Source of the DNA: Calliphora vicina
Lineage: Eukaryota; Arthropoda; Insecta; Diptera; Calliphoridae
Reading direction: 5' to 3'
DNA length: 64,000 nt
Assembly (NCBI RefSeq): GCF_958450345.1
Contig: NC_088781.1
Coordinates: 118,494,431-118,558,430, forward strand
Below the pieces are notes generated by a model. The model did no database searches. It worked only from the letters and a program-made list of their open reading frames with translations, and was not told the DNA's origin. A program made the translations under genes and the position numbers. Every line of letters starts with the position of its first letter. Position 1 is the first letter of the stretch. Positions 23,001 through 34,935 of this stretch are shown here, in pieces.

Positions 23001-25790
23001 CTCCGAATATAGAATTTCGATGATATCTCACACACACTTTGTTTTATTTAAATTTAAAAATAGGAAGTTTGAAGTTTATATATTAGGTTGATCCTCTAAA
23101 GAAAAGTTGTCGCGCTGTTTCCTACTAAAATTACCTACCATCAGTTGTTCTACTTTGACAAAAAAAAAAACAAAGCTTAACGCCTACAGATATGCAATAA
23201 ATCTTTATATTTACAAAGTAAAATTAACTTGCTAACATTATTAAAATAATGATTATTGATTGTCAGTCCATCACTCAAACACTTTTGGTGTCTTATGTTA
23301 CTGACAACTATTGTCTTTCATTTATATTATAACAAGTCCTCTTGCCCATGATCTCTCATGATTGCAAATTTATTATATTACCCACTGTCATACATAGCAT
23401 ATTTTTGGGACAGCTATCAGTGTTTAACAAGTTCCCTTTATTAGTTGCTAAAAGAAAATAATAATAATACAAAAAGAAATGCCTTAAGGGGCTGCACAAA
23501 TGACTGATGATGTAGTATATTTTTAGGTTTTTGTAATCTTAACAAATAAACTTTTATTGTTAACAATATATTGACAGTTTATTTATATTTATAAAGATAT
23601 AATAATAAGTAGTTGCAAAATCTTGTTAAGAAAATCTGTATAACTATGGTTTGATTTTGAAAATCATGATTGTTAAAAAAATGGTAGCATGCTTTTAGGC
23701 AGTTAATTTAGGAAATAGTTATGCACTCACTTATTACAATATTAACCTTGATTTTGATAGCTATTTACAGCTTACAATATTTATTTTGCCATCAAGAAAT
23801 AATTAGTGTTTTATTTCTTTATTTAAGTTATTCAGTAAACTGGTCATTTATTTGAATTTTAGCTTATTTTTTCTCCTCTGTTTGGTCTCTAGACACTTAA
23901 TGGTGTTTTGAAAACAATTAATTTCAACACCTTAACTCCTAATTCTGACCACTGAGAATAAAATATCTAATAAAAACCAAATTAAGTTGAACATTTTGGT
24001 AGTAAAAATGATGATTCATGCTTTTTGTTTTAAGAGAGCAAAAAATGTGTAGTCAATAAATATTTAGAGAATGTCAAGGTTTTTGTATCAAATCATTAAT
24101 AATATTAAAATAATTGGCATGACAATTAAATAAATAAACAAAAAAAAACGAAAGAAAGTGATAAGGTACCACTGTAATGCTTTTGTTTGTTTTGAAGGTT
24201 AAATTTACTTTTACTAAACATATAAGTAGGCGCCTAAAAGACGTCTATTGTAAAAGTAATTTGTATTATTTTACATAACAAACAAACAAAAATTGTTGTG
24301 TTTGTGTGTGTCTTGGCGTCATTGTTGGATTTTTATATTAAGACCTCAAACGTAATAATATGGCTTTTGTTGTAGTTGTAGTTTTTGTAAGTCAGCGATG
24401 ACTGATGTATAAATTATTCATAGCATACCAATAGGATGGGTATTATGTAATTGCTGTTATTATATGGTTAAGGGGAAGCGGAAATAAATATTTGCTTTGT
24501 TTGCAAAGAATTATATCATAATGTAAAAATATTCTTTGAATTGTTTACTAAATAAAGCAATAAATTTAAAGAAAAAAAATAAATTTCTGTATTCCAAGCC
24601 CCTTTAGCTAGGCAATTGAAATTAAAGCCTAACATTCGAGTTTTATTTAGTATAGTTCTTTGAATAAATTTTAAATACTATTCTTAACTATGCCTAAGTG
24701 CAACAAAAATTACTCAAACTAAATATTTCTAACACAAAATTTCAATTTTGTAATGTACATATGAAAAATTCAGTAACTTTTTATATTTATCAAAAGAAAT
24801 TTGTTATGTAAATGTATGATAATACCAATAAAGTACTTTAAAAAAACTAAAAACAAAATATTGCCATTAAATATTTACAAGTGCAGCAAAAATTCAATGG
24901 AAATAATGTATGTTTAACATAAAATTTCAATTTGTAATTAATGAAAAATGTACAGCCTACATTCAGGATGAGAACATAGGAAATGCTATTGCAATGGATT
25001 GTAAAATCGGACGTCATACGAATCATGCAATAGGCTGAGAATTAAATAAATTTGCGGTCTTTAAACAAATGTTTAAATAAATAGTTGGATTTTTATCCAA
25101 ATTATTAAATAAAGACTGTATTGTTATGTCTTGTCAATCAAATTTTTTACACTTGTTTTCTATGCTTTCATCTCAAATAGAAATAGTACAGGGTAATTGT
25201 CTCAACTGATCTCTAATGTTAGTTCCCTTCTTGAATATCGCTGAGACCAGTATTATTAAAGGTTGTGTTGCTCACTGAGAACCTTAAGCTCTCTATGACA
25301 GATACTAAACTACCTCAGACCACTTATAGCCACCAGGGGGCGAACATGAACGATTATTTACCTCTATTAACTGTTAACCTTTAATATTTAGTTCCGTCAT
25401 TCATGATATTCATATTGAGGTAATGGAACCAATCACCGCCATATAAAGCTAATGAAAGGCGTTCTTCAGTGGTTTGGAAAAGTTTTTTTTAAATAATTCG
25501 TTATCTCGGAAACTATTGGAGATATTGTTACGAAATTTCACATGGTTGGAGCTGAGGTTGACTTACATTTATTCAGCTTCCTAGCACTAATGGGGGACGG
25601 TGTGTGGCCCCTCAAAGCTGGTCACCTCGGGTCTTAAATTTTTTAAAAAAATCGCCAAAAATCCATTTATGTTCGTAATGAGCTGAAATTTAAAATATAA
25701 ATAGTCCTTAAGAAGATATACAAGAAATACTCTTACATGTGTAGTTTATCTCTATTAGTTGAACAGATATTTAGGTTTATTGATTTATTA
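23001..25790. other. Intron-like sequence, no gene
   Basis: AT-rich with scattered poly-A and AAC/TTG simple sequence. A single decayed unit of family B lies at 23095-23130. From 25190 to 25690 the sequence is clearly less AT-rich (for example CCACCAGGGGGCGAAC at 25332 and GGGGGACGGTGTGTGGCCCC at 25592) and looks like an old repeat, but no domain or ends could be identified. Confidence 0.5.
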
Positions 25791-25792
25791 TA

Positions 25793-26450
25793 CCCTTCAC
25801 CATGAGTGGCAAGGGTATACAGTGACGGACATTACAATAGAATCACTATCAATATTTCATTTAAAACTAGGAGCAATCATAAGGATTGGTGTGGGCCAGA
25901 AAATATAAAGAAGTGGCAAAATGTGTTGTGGACGGACGAAGCGACCATTAATTTAATTGGCAGTGATGATAAGACATGGGTTAGACGTCCAAAAAATGGC
26001 AAAAACCAAAAACGTTTAAACATTGTTGGGGAAATATTATTATATGGGAATGCTTTTCTTGGTATTGCGTTGGTCCAATTTATTGGATTAAAGAAAATAT
26101 GGATAAGCACTTGTATGTAAATATTTTGGAGAATGTTATAAAGCCACATGCAGAATGGAATATGCCCTTAAAATGGCTCTTCCAGCAAGATAATGACCCA
26201 AAGCACACATCAGGTCTTGCCAACAAATGGTTTTTATATAACAAAATTCATGTTATGGAATGGCCGTCTCAATAACCAGACTTAAATCCTATGGAAAATA
26301 GTAAAAGACAAAATCGGACCTGAAAAATTTAAAAACAAGGAAGAACTTTGGCAGAAAATTCAGGAAATATGGTATGCAATTTCCCGATCTACATGCGAAA
26401 GTTTGTTAAATTCAATCCCCAAAAGATTTGATGCTTATTAGAAATAATTG
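25793..26450 (+). pseudogene. Tc1-like transposase relic next to a DINE-type hairpin
   Basis: A hairpin ATACCCTTCACC-atgagt-GGCAAGGGTAT, like the end of the DINE elements nearby, abuts CAGTGACGGACATTAC, a Tc1-type terminus after TA. Coding starts abruptly in the catalytic domain. T-D-E-A-T-I (first Asp, ~25940) is followed by G-S-D-D, V-R-R-P-K-N-G and the G-rich strand. After a frameshift near 26100 come H-A-E-W-N-M-P-L, Q-Q-D-N-D-P-K-H-T (second Asp), M-E-W-P-S-Q, a stop, then P-D-L-N-P-M-E-N (catalytic Glu), and a C-terminal W-Y-A-I. The DNA-binding domain is deleted. The order matches the S/Tc1 branch (DD34E). Confidence 0.85.
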
Positions 26451-26601
26451 ATATGCAACAAAATATTAAGAAAACAACGAATTCTTATGATGATTTTTTA
26501 TTTTTAATCATTTTAAGACTGATTGATTATATTTGAATGTCGCATATTTTATTTAGTCTTTTAGATTTGACATCGTTTTTAACATAAGAATGTGTTATTT
26601 T

Positions 26602-27305
26602 TATACCCTTCACCTTCGTGAGAAGGGTATATATAAGTTTGTCATTCCGTTTGTAATTTCTACATTTTTCATTTCCGGCCCTATAAAGTATATATATTCT
26701 GGATCCTTATAGATAGCGGAGTCGATTAAGCCATGTCCGTCTGTCTGTTGAAATCAATTTTCTGAAGACCCCAGATATCTTTGGGATCCAAATCATCAAT
26801 AATTCTGTCAGACATGCTTTCGAGAATTTTGCTATTTAAAATCGAGAAAATCGGTCCACAAATGGCTGAGATATAAGGAAAAAACCAAGACAACCTCGAT
26901 TTTTGACCTATATCTGGATTACTAAGACATTATTATAAACAATATGGATATCTAATGATAGATATTTCAAAGACCTGTGCAACGACGTATATAAGACCAT
27001 AGTAAGTTGGACCTACAATGGGTCAAATCGGAAAAAATATTTTTTAAACCGAATTTTTTTTTTTATATTAAAAAAAAAATTTAAAAACTAAAAAAAAAAT
27101 TTTTTAAATTAAAAAACAAATTATAAAATTTAAAAAAAAATAAAAAAAAAAATAAAAAAAAAAATTTAAAAAACAATTTCGAAAAAACAACTGGAAAAAA
27201 AATTTAAATTTTGTTTACCTAAAAATATTTCAAATTTTTATTTTAAAGTATAATTTGGTGAAGGGTATTAAGATTCGGCACAGCCGAATAAAGCTCTCTT
27301 ACTTG
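26602..27305 (+). mobile_element. DINE-1/INE-1-like element, copy 1
   Basis: It starts with the hairpin TATACCCTT-caccttcgtgag-AAGGGTATA, then TTTGTCATTCCGTTTG, the core CGGCCCTATAAAGTATATAT with ATTCTGGATCC, CCATGTCCGTCTGTCTG (GTCY microsatellite), a long A-rich tract (27050-27210) and the terminal hairpin ATTCGGC-aca-GCCGAAT followed by CTCTTACTTGTTTT. This is the layout of fly DINE-1/INE-1 (Helitron-derived) elements. It carries no transposase. Confidence 0.85.
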
Positions 27306-27682
27306 TTTTTTTTTTAATTTTGCTCTATTTTTTTATGTTTTTTTAGATATGGCGAGCCTACAGGGGGGTCGGAATTTATTTTTAAAATATCATCTATATT
27401 CTAAATGAAATAAAACAATTTCCTAAAAGTTATCTTGTCCCTATAAAAAGTTACTCGCATCCAAAGTTGTAACACGTAAAAAGATTTTTTACGTTTTTTC
27501 CCAAAAAAGAACATATGTATATTTTTTTCTTTTGTAGAAAAAAAATTTCTTCCGGACTATATAAAATTTTTGTATGATCCGGAAAGAGAACTTAATGCAA
27601 AAGTGTGTAAAGTTAAATTTGGCTCACATAAGCAGACATAACACCCCCCAGACCTAACCAAACTTGGCCAATTTAAAAAAAA
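27306..27682. other. Spacer between the two inverted DINE copies
   Basis: 377 bases of unclassified sequence with GGGGGG near 27365 and CCCCCC near 27643. No gene. Confidence 0.6.
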
Positions 27683-28484
27683 AACAAGTAAGAGTGCTAT
27701 ATTCGGCTGTGCCGAATCTTAAATACCCCTCACCAAATTATACTTCAAAATTTTAAATATTTTTAGGTAAACAAAATTTAATTTTTTTTCCAGTTGTTTT
27801 TTGAATTTTTTGGAAAAAAAAAATTTTTCGATTGTTATTTTAATTTTTTTTTTTTTAAATTTAAAATTTTTTTTTTTTAAATGTAAAAATTTTTTTTTTT
27901 TTTTAATTTAAAAAAAAATTTTTTTTTAAATTTTAAAATTTTTTTTTTTTTAAATTTTAAAATTTTTTTTTTGTCTTTTAATTTAAAAAAAAAAAAATCT
28001 GGTTCAAAATTTTTTTCCCGATTTTGACCCATTGTAGGTCCAACTTTCTATGGTCTTATATACGTCGTTGCAAATGCCTTTGAAATATCTATCATTAGAT
28101 ATCCATATTGTCTATATTAATGTCTTAGTAATCCAGATATAGGTAAAAAAATAGGTCAAAAATCGAGGTTGTCTTGGTTTTTTCCTCATATCTCAGCCAT
28201 TTGTGGACCGATTTTGCTGATTTTAAATAGCAAAATTCTCGAAAGCATGTCTGACAGAATTATTGAAGATTTGGATCCCGAAGATATCTGGGGTCTTCAG
28301 AAAACTGATTTCAACAGACAGACAGACGGACAGACAGACAGACAGACGGACATGGCTTAATCGACTCCGCTATCTATAAGGATCCAGAATATATATACTT
28401 TATTGGGTCGGAAATGAAAAATGTAGAAATTACAAACGGAATGACAAACTTATATATACCCTTCTCACGAAGGTGAAGGGTATA
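27683..28484 (-). mobile_element. DINE-1/INE-1-like element, copy 2, inverted
   Basis: Reverse complement of copy 1, in order: AACAAGTAAGAG, ATTCGGC-tgt-GCCGAAT, T- and A-rich tracts (27780-28010), GTCY microsatellite (28316-28352, about eight GACA/GACG units), core near 28390 and terminal hairpin at 28454-28484. Its microsatellite is longer than in copy 1. The 63-codon frame at 28169 reads through conserved DINE sequence and is not a gene. Confidence 0.85.
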
Positions 28485-31400
28485 ATTAGGTTTGAGTATA
28501 AAATTCTAAAAAGGCAAATGACCAATCCTCGAAAAAGCTCTATATTTGTATAACCCTAAATATTTTTTAAATACTTACAAACATTTTTTACTATCACATG
28601 GTAAATAACGTCACAGTATGTAATTTTCTAAAAAAAAACTCAGTTTTTGGAAGACATTTTCCCCGTTTTAGGATTTTCGGTATTTAAAAAACAATAATTT
28701 CAGAAATTATAATTCCATTGATTTAAGGACATTTGAATCTATATTAGTTCCTAATTTTATTATGAAATCTTTAACCGTTCAAATTTTACATTAATTAAAA
28801 TTTTATGTTTTTCTTCATGGAAAATCATTATTATATTTTTTTTTAGTTTTTAAGATAAATTACATCCCAAAAATTTAGAAAATTTTTTAATTTTACTCAA
28901 ATATCAATCTTCAAGTCCTAAGCTTTTCACCAATACCAAATACTTATATAAAAAAGCCTTCAGTTACTCCTCAGAAATTCCACAAACCTTGTCCCATTCG
29001 AAAAACTTTCGGTTTCTCTAAACTCTGAACTCTACGAACGCGAAAGTATTCACAATAATCACTTAAGCTATAAAAATTCAAGCACTTGAACATTTTATTG
29101 GAATTTCACTTGAATGCAAATATAATTGTTATAATTTATGTTTTTTCTGGAGAAATGCTATTGATATAAAGTGTAATAGAACTACAATTGCTTGACATTT
29201 GACTCAAGGCTTGAATTACACTTGTTTTCAGCAAAAATGCTTATTTTATTCGATATAGAGGAAACCAATTTCAAAAGATGGATATTCCTTCAAATATTAT
29301 TTACGGCCTGCTTCTGAATATATAACGATTGCTTTCGTTCGCTTTCTAAAGGAAAAAATCTGATTTGAGTTTCTTTAACTCCACTTCTTCTATCTGAATG
29401 ATAAAGTTAATATTTTTGCACAATCAGTCAGTTGCTGTTTTGTACTCGACAAATGTAAACTCAATTGACCAAAAGTTTTTGATTTCAGTTACAATCTAGC
29501 TCGACTCACTTTCGCGATCGATTATTCGCGATTTATTTTTCTGCTTGTCAAACCCTAAATGATTTATTATTTTCTATAAATATAAAATTTTCCCAATTAA
29601 AAATATGTTTCAATTGTTTAACCACATTTCAGTTTTTTCCTTGAAAATTTAATTTTAAATTAAATGTGTTTATTTTTTTTATTTTCATAACAATACGTCT
29701 CCATTGGCGATTTGTAAATATTTGTTAATAAATACTCTGAAATCACTGTTTTTTTTTCTTTGCTCAAATAAACCATACTGTATTGTTTGTTTACTTTTGC
29801 TGTAAATTTTTTTCGCTCTAAAATTACAATTTCCAGGTAAAACAATATGGATTTCTATTGTTTTATGAAACGTCAAAAAAAAATATTGTTTTTTTTTTTG
29901 TTTAAGCATCAGGCAACATCATCGACAATGATTAAAAAAATATTATAGTGAAGGCAAAATAAATAAAAACAAATGAATTTTCAATACAAATAATAGTTTA
30001 AAGGAAGAGAAAAAAAAAAGAAATGTTGAAAAAATAATTATTAAAATAACTCTGAAAAGTATGCAATAGTAATGATGTGTTATAAATAAAACGGTGATGG
30101 AGAGAGAGAGCGAGAGAAGGCAATATTTTAAAGCTTTAGGCTAGTTAACACTTTAAATAAGTATTATGCGATTTTAAATAAAATATTTTAAATTTAAATA
30201 TGTTTTATTTTAAATTATAAAATCCTTTCTTTATTTTTTTGATAACATAAAACGAAATTCTTAGCATACATTAAGGATTCATGTAATCATTTGTATGGAA
30301 ATAAAAATGATGAAAATTTCTATACATATCCGTAGATAGCTTTTGCTATTTATATACATTAGAGATTTAAGTTCCATTTTGCATTAGATCATTTCTATTT
30401 TAATAACCCTTCTTATGGCGTTTTTTTATATTTTTCTTTACATTTTAAATCAAGCACAAAGAAAAAACTAAATTGCAAAAAATCCCCCTTTTTTGCAGGC
30501 AAATCTATAGAGAATACTACTACATACAAATACATATACATATAAAGAAATACTCTATAATAGAAATTAAAAAAAAAAAAGTAGCAGAACATTTACATAA
30601 TAGCAAAAAACTATCTGAAAAGTTTTACTAAAAAATAGAAACAAAAATAAATAACACGATGAAATGAAACTAAAAACCTCTTAAACCATATGTGACTTAA
30701 GAGACAAATAAAATTTATATATAAAAAAAAAATCCCCAACCATAGAGAAAATATAAAACTGAATTCCATCACTAAATAAAAATAAAACGAAATAAAATGA
30801 AACGCAATATTCATTATTTTAACCTTGAAGCCATGCTAAAGATTGTTGGCACAGTACAAATGATAATACCCAGTAAAAAATATGCAAAGAATTTGCTACA
30901 AGGGATTTACGTATGAAATCCTCACACCCGCACTTTTTAACATTTACACAATGTGCGAATAATGTGAAAAAATGCCATAAGAGAAACAAAAAAAAAATAT
31001 TCAGAAAAATACTGAAATAATCATTTGCTGAAAAATATGCAAGATTTTTTTTGTTTGTTTGTATTTATTTCATTTTGCTGTCAAGTAAATGAAAATATTT
31101 TTGGCTGCTTTATGAATACTTTTTCAGGATTTTAATTAAAACAATAATAAAGCAAAGTAGAATAATATCTACAAAATAACAAAAAAAAGCCTGAGACAGT
31201 TAAATAAATATATATTTTGCTCAAATGTTTTTCAAGTATGCCTGCAAGATATGCTTTAATTTTTAATACATTGATCTCTCTATACAAAGATTTTAAGAGA
31301 GAAAGAGTGGGTTAGAGTTTGGGTGGTTGTGTGTGTGCTTAAACATAATGCGCTTTAGTTAAATTTTAACATTTCTAATGGATTTTCGGAATTATAAGTA

Positions 31401-31900
31401 TTTTTCAAGTGTTGAGTTAAACGACAATGCCATGAATTTGTTCAGAAATTATTTTCAACACTTATGAATCTGGGGTGATGGGTGTAAATCTTTATAATTG
31501 AATGTTCATGCTTAAGCTTTAATTTAATGATTATGCAAAATATTATTTTGAAAATAATCATTGAAAGAATTTATATTTTTTCTAAACCTAATTAATAGTG
31601 CCCTGAAAAGTTTAAAGAAATATTACAATTTTTGTCTAAATTTAAAAAAAAACCATCAAATTTGCTCTACTGTAGTAAATGTTAGTAGTCTCTAAATCAG
31701 TAGCAGTTTTTCAAGGCTATTTTAACATGAAGATAAATTCTGTTACTGTTTTGGCATCAAAAAAAATGTTTAAAGAAATAGTGAAATTTTTGTCCAATTT
31801 GCGAAATAAAGTCAATTCAAATAATTAAAATCAAGAACTAACTGTAAGTTAGAATATTTCTCGAATACATTGAATAAAAATTTTGCTTGTATTTTAGAAA
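28485..31900. other. Intron-like sequence, no gene
   Basis: AT-rich. Contents noted: a relic of the 53.7-kb MITE family (29076-29235), a GAGAGA microsatellite at 30101-30118, and a weak AG|GTAAAA acceptor-donor pair at 29836. The short minus-strand frames at 29660, 29685 and 30611 are Phe/Lys-rich low-complexity translation. Confidence 0.55.
29076..29235. mobile_element. Relic of the 53.7-54.5-kb MITE family
   Basis: AAAAATTCAAGCACTTGAAC, TTGGAATTTCACTTGAATG and GGAGAAATGCTATTGATATA correspond to AATTCAAGCACTTGAAC (inverted at 54496-54512) and GGAGAATGCTATTGAAATAA (54419). The end pieces are joined with most of the middle missing. Confidence 0.55.
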
Positions 31901-31903
31901 ATA

Positions 31904-32727
31904 AAGAAGTGGCCACTTAAAATCCGTACTGATTTAAGCGATCATATCTTTTAAATGAAACAACATATGTTAACATTTTGTACATGAAATTAAAGGTAAT
32001 TTATTAAGCTTTAAACAAAATGTAACTGTAGGTATATGTGTCTTTATTTCGAATAAATTTTCTGGCTTTTTTATGCCTCCCATTAATAGCTGCACAACTT
32101 TTCTTCCCACTTCTACCGTTATTCCAGCATATTTACTTATTTTAACAATTGCCCAATATATCTGGATTGGACGAAGATTTCTGCAATTTGTTTAATTGAT
32201 GTGTTTTGGTATAACATCAATATTATTCTCTTTATACCACTTCATAGTTGTATTTGAGTAATGACAACTTTTCATTGAGTAATGATAACTTGCCTGAAAC
32301 TTTGTATCAGATGTGTAATGTCTTATAAATGACAGCAATCGCTTTACCAAACCCTCTTTTTATATATAATTCTGAAATTATATATTAATATTTTTTTTCA
32401 ATTTTACGTATTCATATTTAAAGGCCACACAACCTCGAGCTGCCTAGATGTTAAAATTTTGGTACCTGATATCTGCCGAAAATCAGATTTTGGCTATCTT
32501 TTAACCCGACAAAGTCGGATTTTGTAGATATTTGTGCACAATTTTATTTCTAGCTGCATTTTCCATTGTGTCTACACCTTTTAAAACTAAACATAATGAC
32601 TTGCAATTCATTGTAGAATAATGGCAGATTTGTTGTTAAAAACGTATGTAAATCTTTTTCCATTTTGATAACAGGGGGCGTTGTTATGATTACTATAGTG
32701 CGTACGGATTTTAAGTGGCCACTTCTT
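31904..32727 (-). mobile_element. 824-bp Tc1-like element with TA duplication
   Basis: The perfect inverted ends begin AAGAAGTGGCCACTTAAAAT and continue CCGTAC (26 bases), at 31904 and, inverted, to 32727. TA flanks both sides (31902-31903, 32728-32729), the Tc1/mariner duplication. AGTGGCCACTT within the end is itself palindromic. The interior keeps only the C-terminal part of a transposase on the minus strand, so this is a deletion derivative. The intact, identical ends suggest it moved fairly recently using transposase supplied by another copy. Confidence 0.85.
32030..32262 (-). pseudogene. C-terminal Tc1-like transposase fragment
   Basis: Read leftwards: W-Y-K-E-N-N-I-D-V-I-P-K, an in-frame TAA, then N-L-R-P-I-Q-I-Y-W-A-I-V-K and V-V-Q-L-L-M-G-G-I. 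The P-[KD]…RPI.xxWA arrangement is the Tc1 C-terminus around the third catalytic residue. That position (usually Glu, RPIE) is Gln here, and a stop precedes it. N-terminal and central domains are absent. Confidence 0.7.
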
Positions 32728-32891
32728 TAAGATAAGCTACCTGCCAGGGTTTCAAAGGAAACCGGAGGCCATAAAAATGAGATCGGTTATGATTCCTTAC
32801 AACGTTCATCTTCTCCCTTAATAAGTCCATGCCTTCCATCTAAATAAATCCATAATAAATCCCTTCATTGTATATGGATTCAAATCACTAA

Positions 32892-33192
32892 CCCCCATTA
32901 TCTCAATCTCTGGTTATTTTTTTATAGTGACGATATACTGACAGTTCTCATACAAAAAAAAATTTAATTGGAAGTATATCGTTACGAAAAACGATAACCA
33001 GGGGCCGAATTACCGCATTGGATATCGAGTAAATCCGATCGTAATTTTCTGATTTGAGATTACGGCATTCGATATCGAGCATGAAATTTAGTACATTTTG
33101 TTATAATTACGATATCGAAATCATTTTTCGATACGATAGTTCATCCGATCACGAGTGCGGTAATCCGGCCCCAGATATTGAGAAAATGGGGG
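32892..33192. mobile_element. 301-bp Harbinger-like MITE with TAA duplication and nested hairpins
   Basis: Ends CCCCCATTATCTCAATCTCT and (inverted) AGATATTGAGAAAATGGGGG match at about 20 of 23 positions, and TAA flanks both sides (32889-32891, 33193-33195). Inside are three further inverted pairs: GTGACGATATACT/AGTATATCGTTAC, GGGGCCGAATTACCGCATT/AGTGCGGTAATCCGGCCCC (33001-33173), and ATCGAAATCATTTTTCGAT. The inner pair could be a second element or subterminal repeats. No coding sequence. Confidence 0.75.
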
Positions 33193-34696
33193 TAAGTGTC
33201 TGAAAGAAGTACGAACCGAAAACTTAAAAATTTCTATGGACGAGTTCAGAGCATTCACCTATCGAACGTCTTCTACGCCGTCTGTTATAATCTCTAGAGT
33301 AAATAAATTTTTCTTTGTTAAATGCTGATTCTAAATACAGACAATGGAGAGTAATGATCTAGACAGATTGTTTCCGGATCGACTTTTTCAATATACGCGT
33401 GCTAAGGGCGAATTTTTCGCGGTCTACTCTTATGTTTGGTTACATTGGCCGGATGTTTTCGCCTTTGTGAAATGCAGGTGTCTGAGAATGCTGATTCACA
33501 CGATTTTCAGATACTTTTAATTTTCATCGTTGAATTGACTTGTACATACACAAGTTCCAAATCAGGGCACACTATTTACAATTTGGGTTTTTAATATATC
33601 TGGTTTCGATGCTCTTTCCGATTTCATATAGAAAATTCTTGAATGTTGTCCCAACAGTGAAATTGTTGTTGCTGATGATTTCAATGTTCACAACTCCTCT
33701 TGGCTTCACCATTTTAGTCATACGACTACAGAAGGCCAATATGTTGAACTATTCACGGCACTCAATCACCTTGCGCAGCTAGTGAATAAACTAACGCATA
33801 GTCTATGTGTTGATATCAACCTCGACCTTTTCTTAATTTCACATCCTGTTTTTTACCAAAAATTCGGATCATTGTACCATTTCCGTCTCCATTTCGCTCT
33901 CTGAATTTCGTAAAGTTTCACCACCAGCTACGAAGCGTTCATATTATATTTACGAAAAGATCGTTGGGCTGAGCTCAGCGATTTCTTTCGGCATTTTAAT
34001 TCAATTTTAATTCGAAACTCTGTTTTTCGAAAACATTATTATGATTTGGATGAAAACCTTCATTCCAACAGAAAAAAATGTCGATTATACTATGGATAAA
34101 TCCTGGTTTAATCAGAAGTGCAAAATTTCAATCAGACAAAAGCAAGCATGCAGAATCTGGCGTGATAACAACTGATTCGGTGCGCAAAAGGTGGAGATCT
34201 TCATGTGCAAAGTGCGTGAAAAATCTCTACACGAGCAGTGCTTCCGAGCCAAAATTCTTACTGCTCAACGGGGCAGAAAAAGCTGTTGGTCATTCGTTTA
34301 AAGGATAATGCTAGTTTAATTCATACTATTTTAAGGGATGCCCATCATTCGCTGTTCCGGTTGATAAAGCTAACCTTTTGGCTGAATTATTTGCAAATAA
34401 TTCGAACGTAATGGTAAGCAATCAACCACTACCAGAGCTCGAAAGACTATCAGTTACTATGGCGAATATATTTGTTTGCGCTCGCTCAGTTAAAAAGGTT
34501 TTAGCGGATCTCAACATAAACAAGTTTCCTGGGTCTGAAGCACTGATCTTGAAGCAATGTTCTTCGATGCTAGCTCGTCCATTAGCTAACCTTTTCAGCA
34601 CTTTATACCGTTTCGACAAATCTCCTGTATGGTGGAAGATTGCTAATGTAACGCCAATTGCTTAAACGGGAGAGGCTAACAACCCTGAAAATTATT

Positions 34697-34935
34697 GCCT
34701 AATAGCAATTTGTTATGCACTTTCCAAAGTTATGGAGAGTCTGGTTAACTACCATCATGTGAAATATTTAGAGTAGAACAATCTACTCAGCGACCGACGG
34801 TATGGCTTTCGTAAATGATGCTCTAAGGGAGAAAATGTTCGTCCAATAGCAATTTATTTTGCACTTTCCAAAGTTATGGAGAGTATGGTTAACTATTCAG
34901 CAACCGCCATTATGGCTTTCGTAGAGGACGCTCTT
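34697..34935 (+). repeat. Internal ~144-bp tandem duplication in the RT pseudogene
   Basis: AGCAATTTGTTATGCACTTT, CCAAAGTTATGGAGAGTCTG and TATGGCTTTCGTAAATGATG (34704-34820) recur as AGCAATTTATTTTGCACTTT, CCAAAGTTATGGAGAGTATG and TATGGCTTTCGTAGAGGACG (34848-34930). The block is the RT segment S-K-V-M-E-S … Y-G-F-R, copied once within the dead element; the copies have diverged and the second lacks ~25 bases. Confidence 0.8.

Noticed and set aside
28169..28360. 63-codon frame similar to a 103-codon frame at 44807-45118
   Set aside because: Both read through the same part of DINE-type repeats and the GTCY microsatellite. Similarity comes from the shared repeat, not from selection on a protein.
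29821..29845. Second recursive splice site (TTCCAG|GTAAAAC)
   Set aside because: The donor half is poor (GTAAAA) and the pyrimidine tract is interrupted by A-rich sequence.
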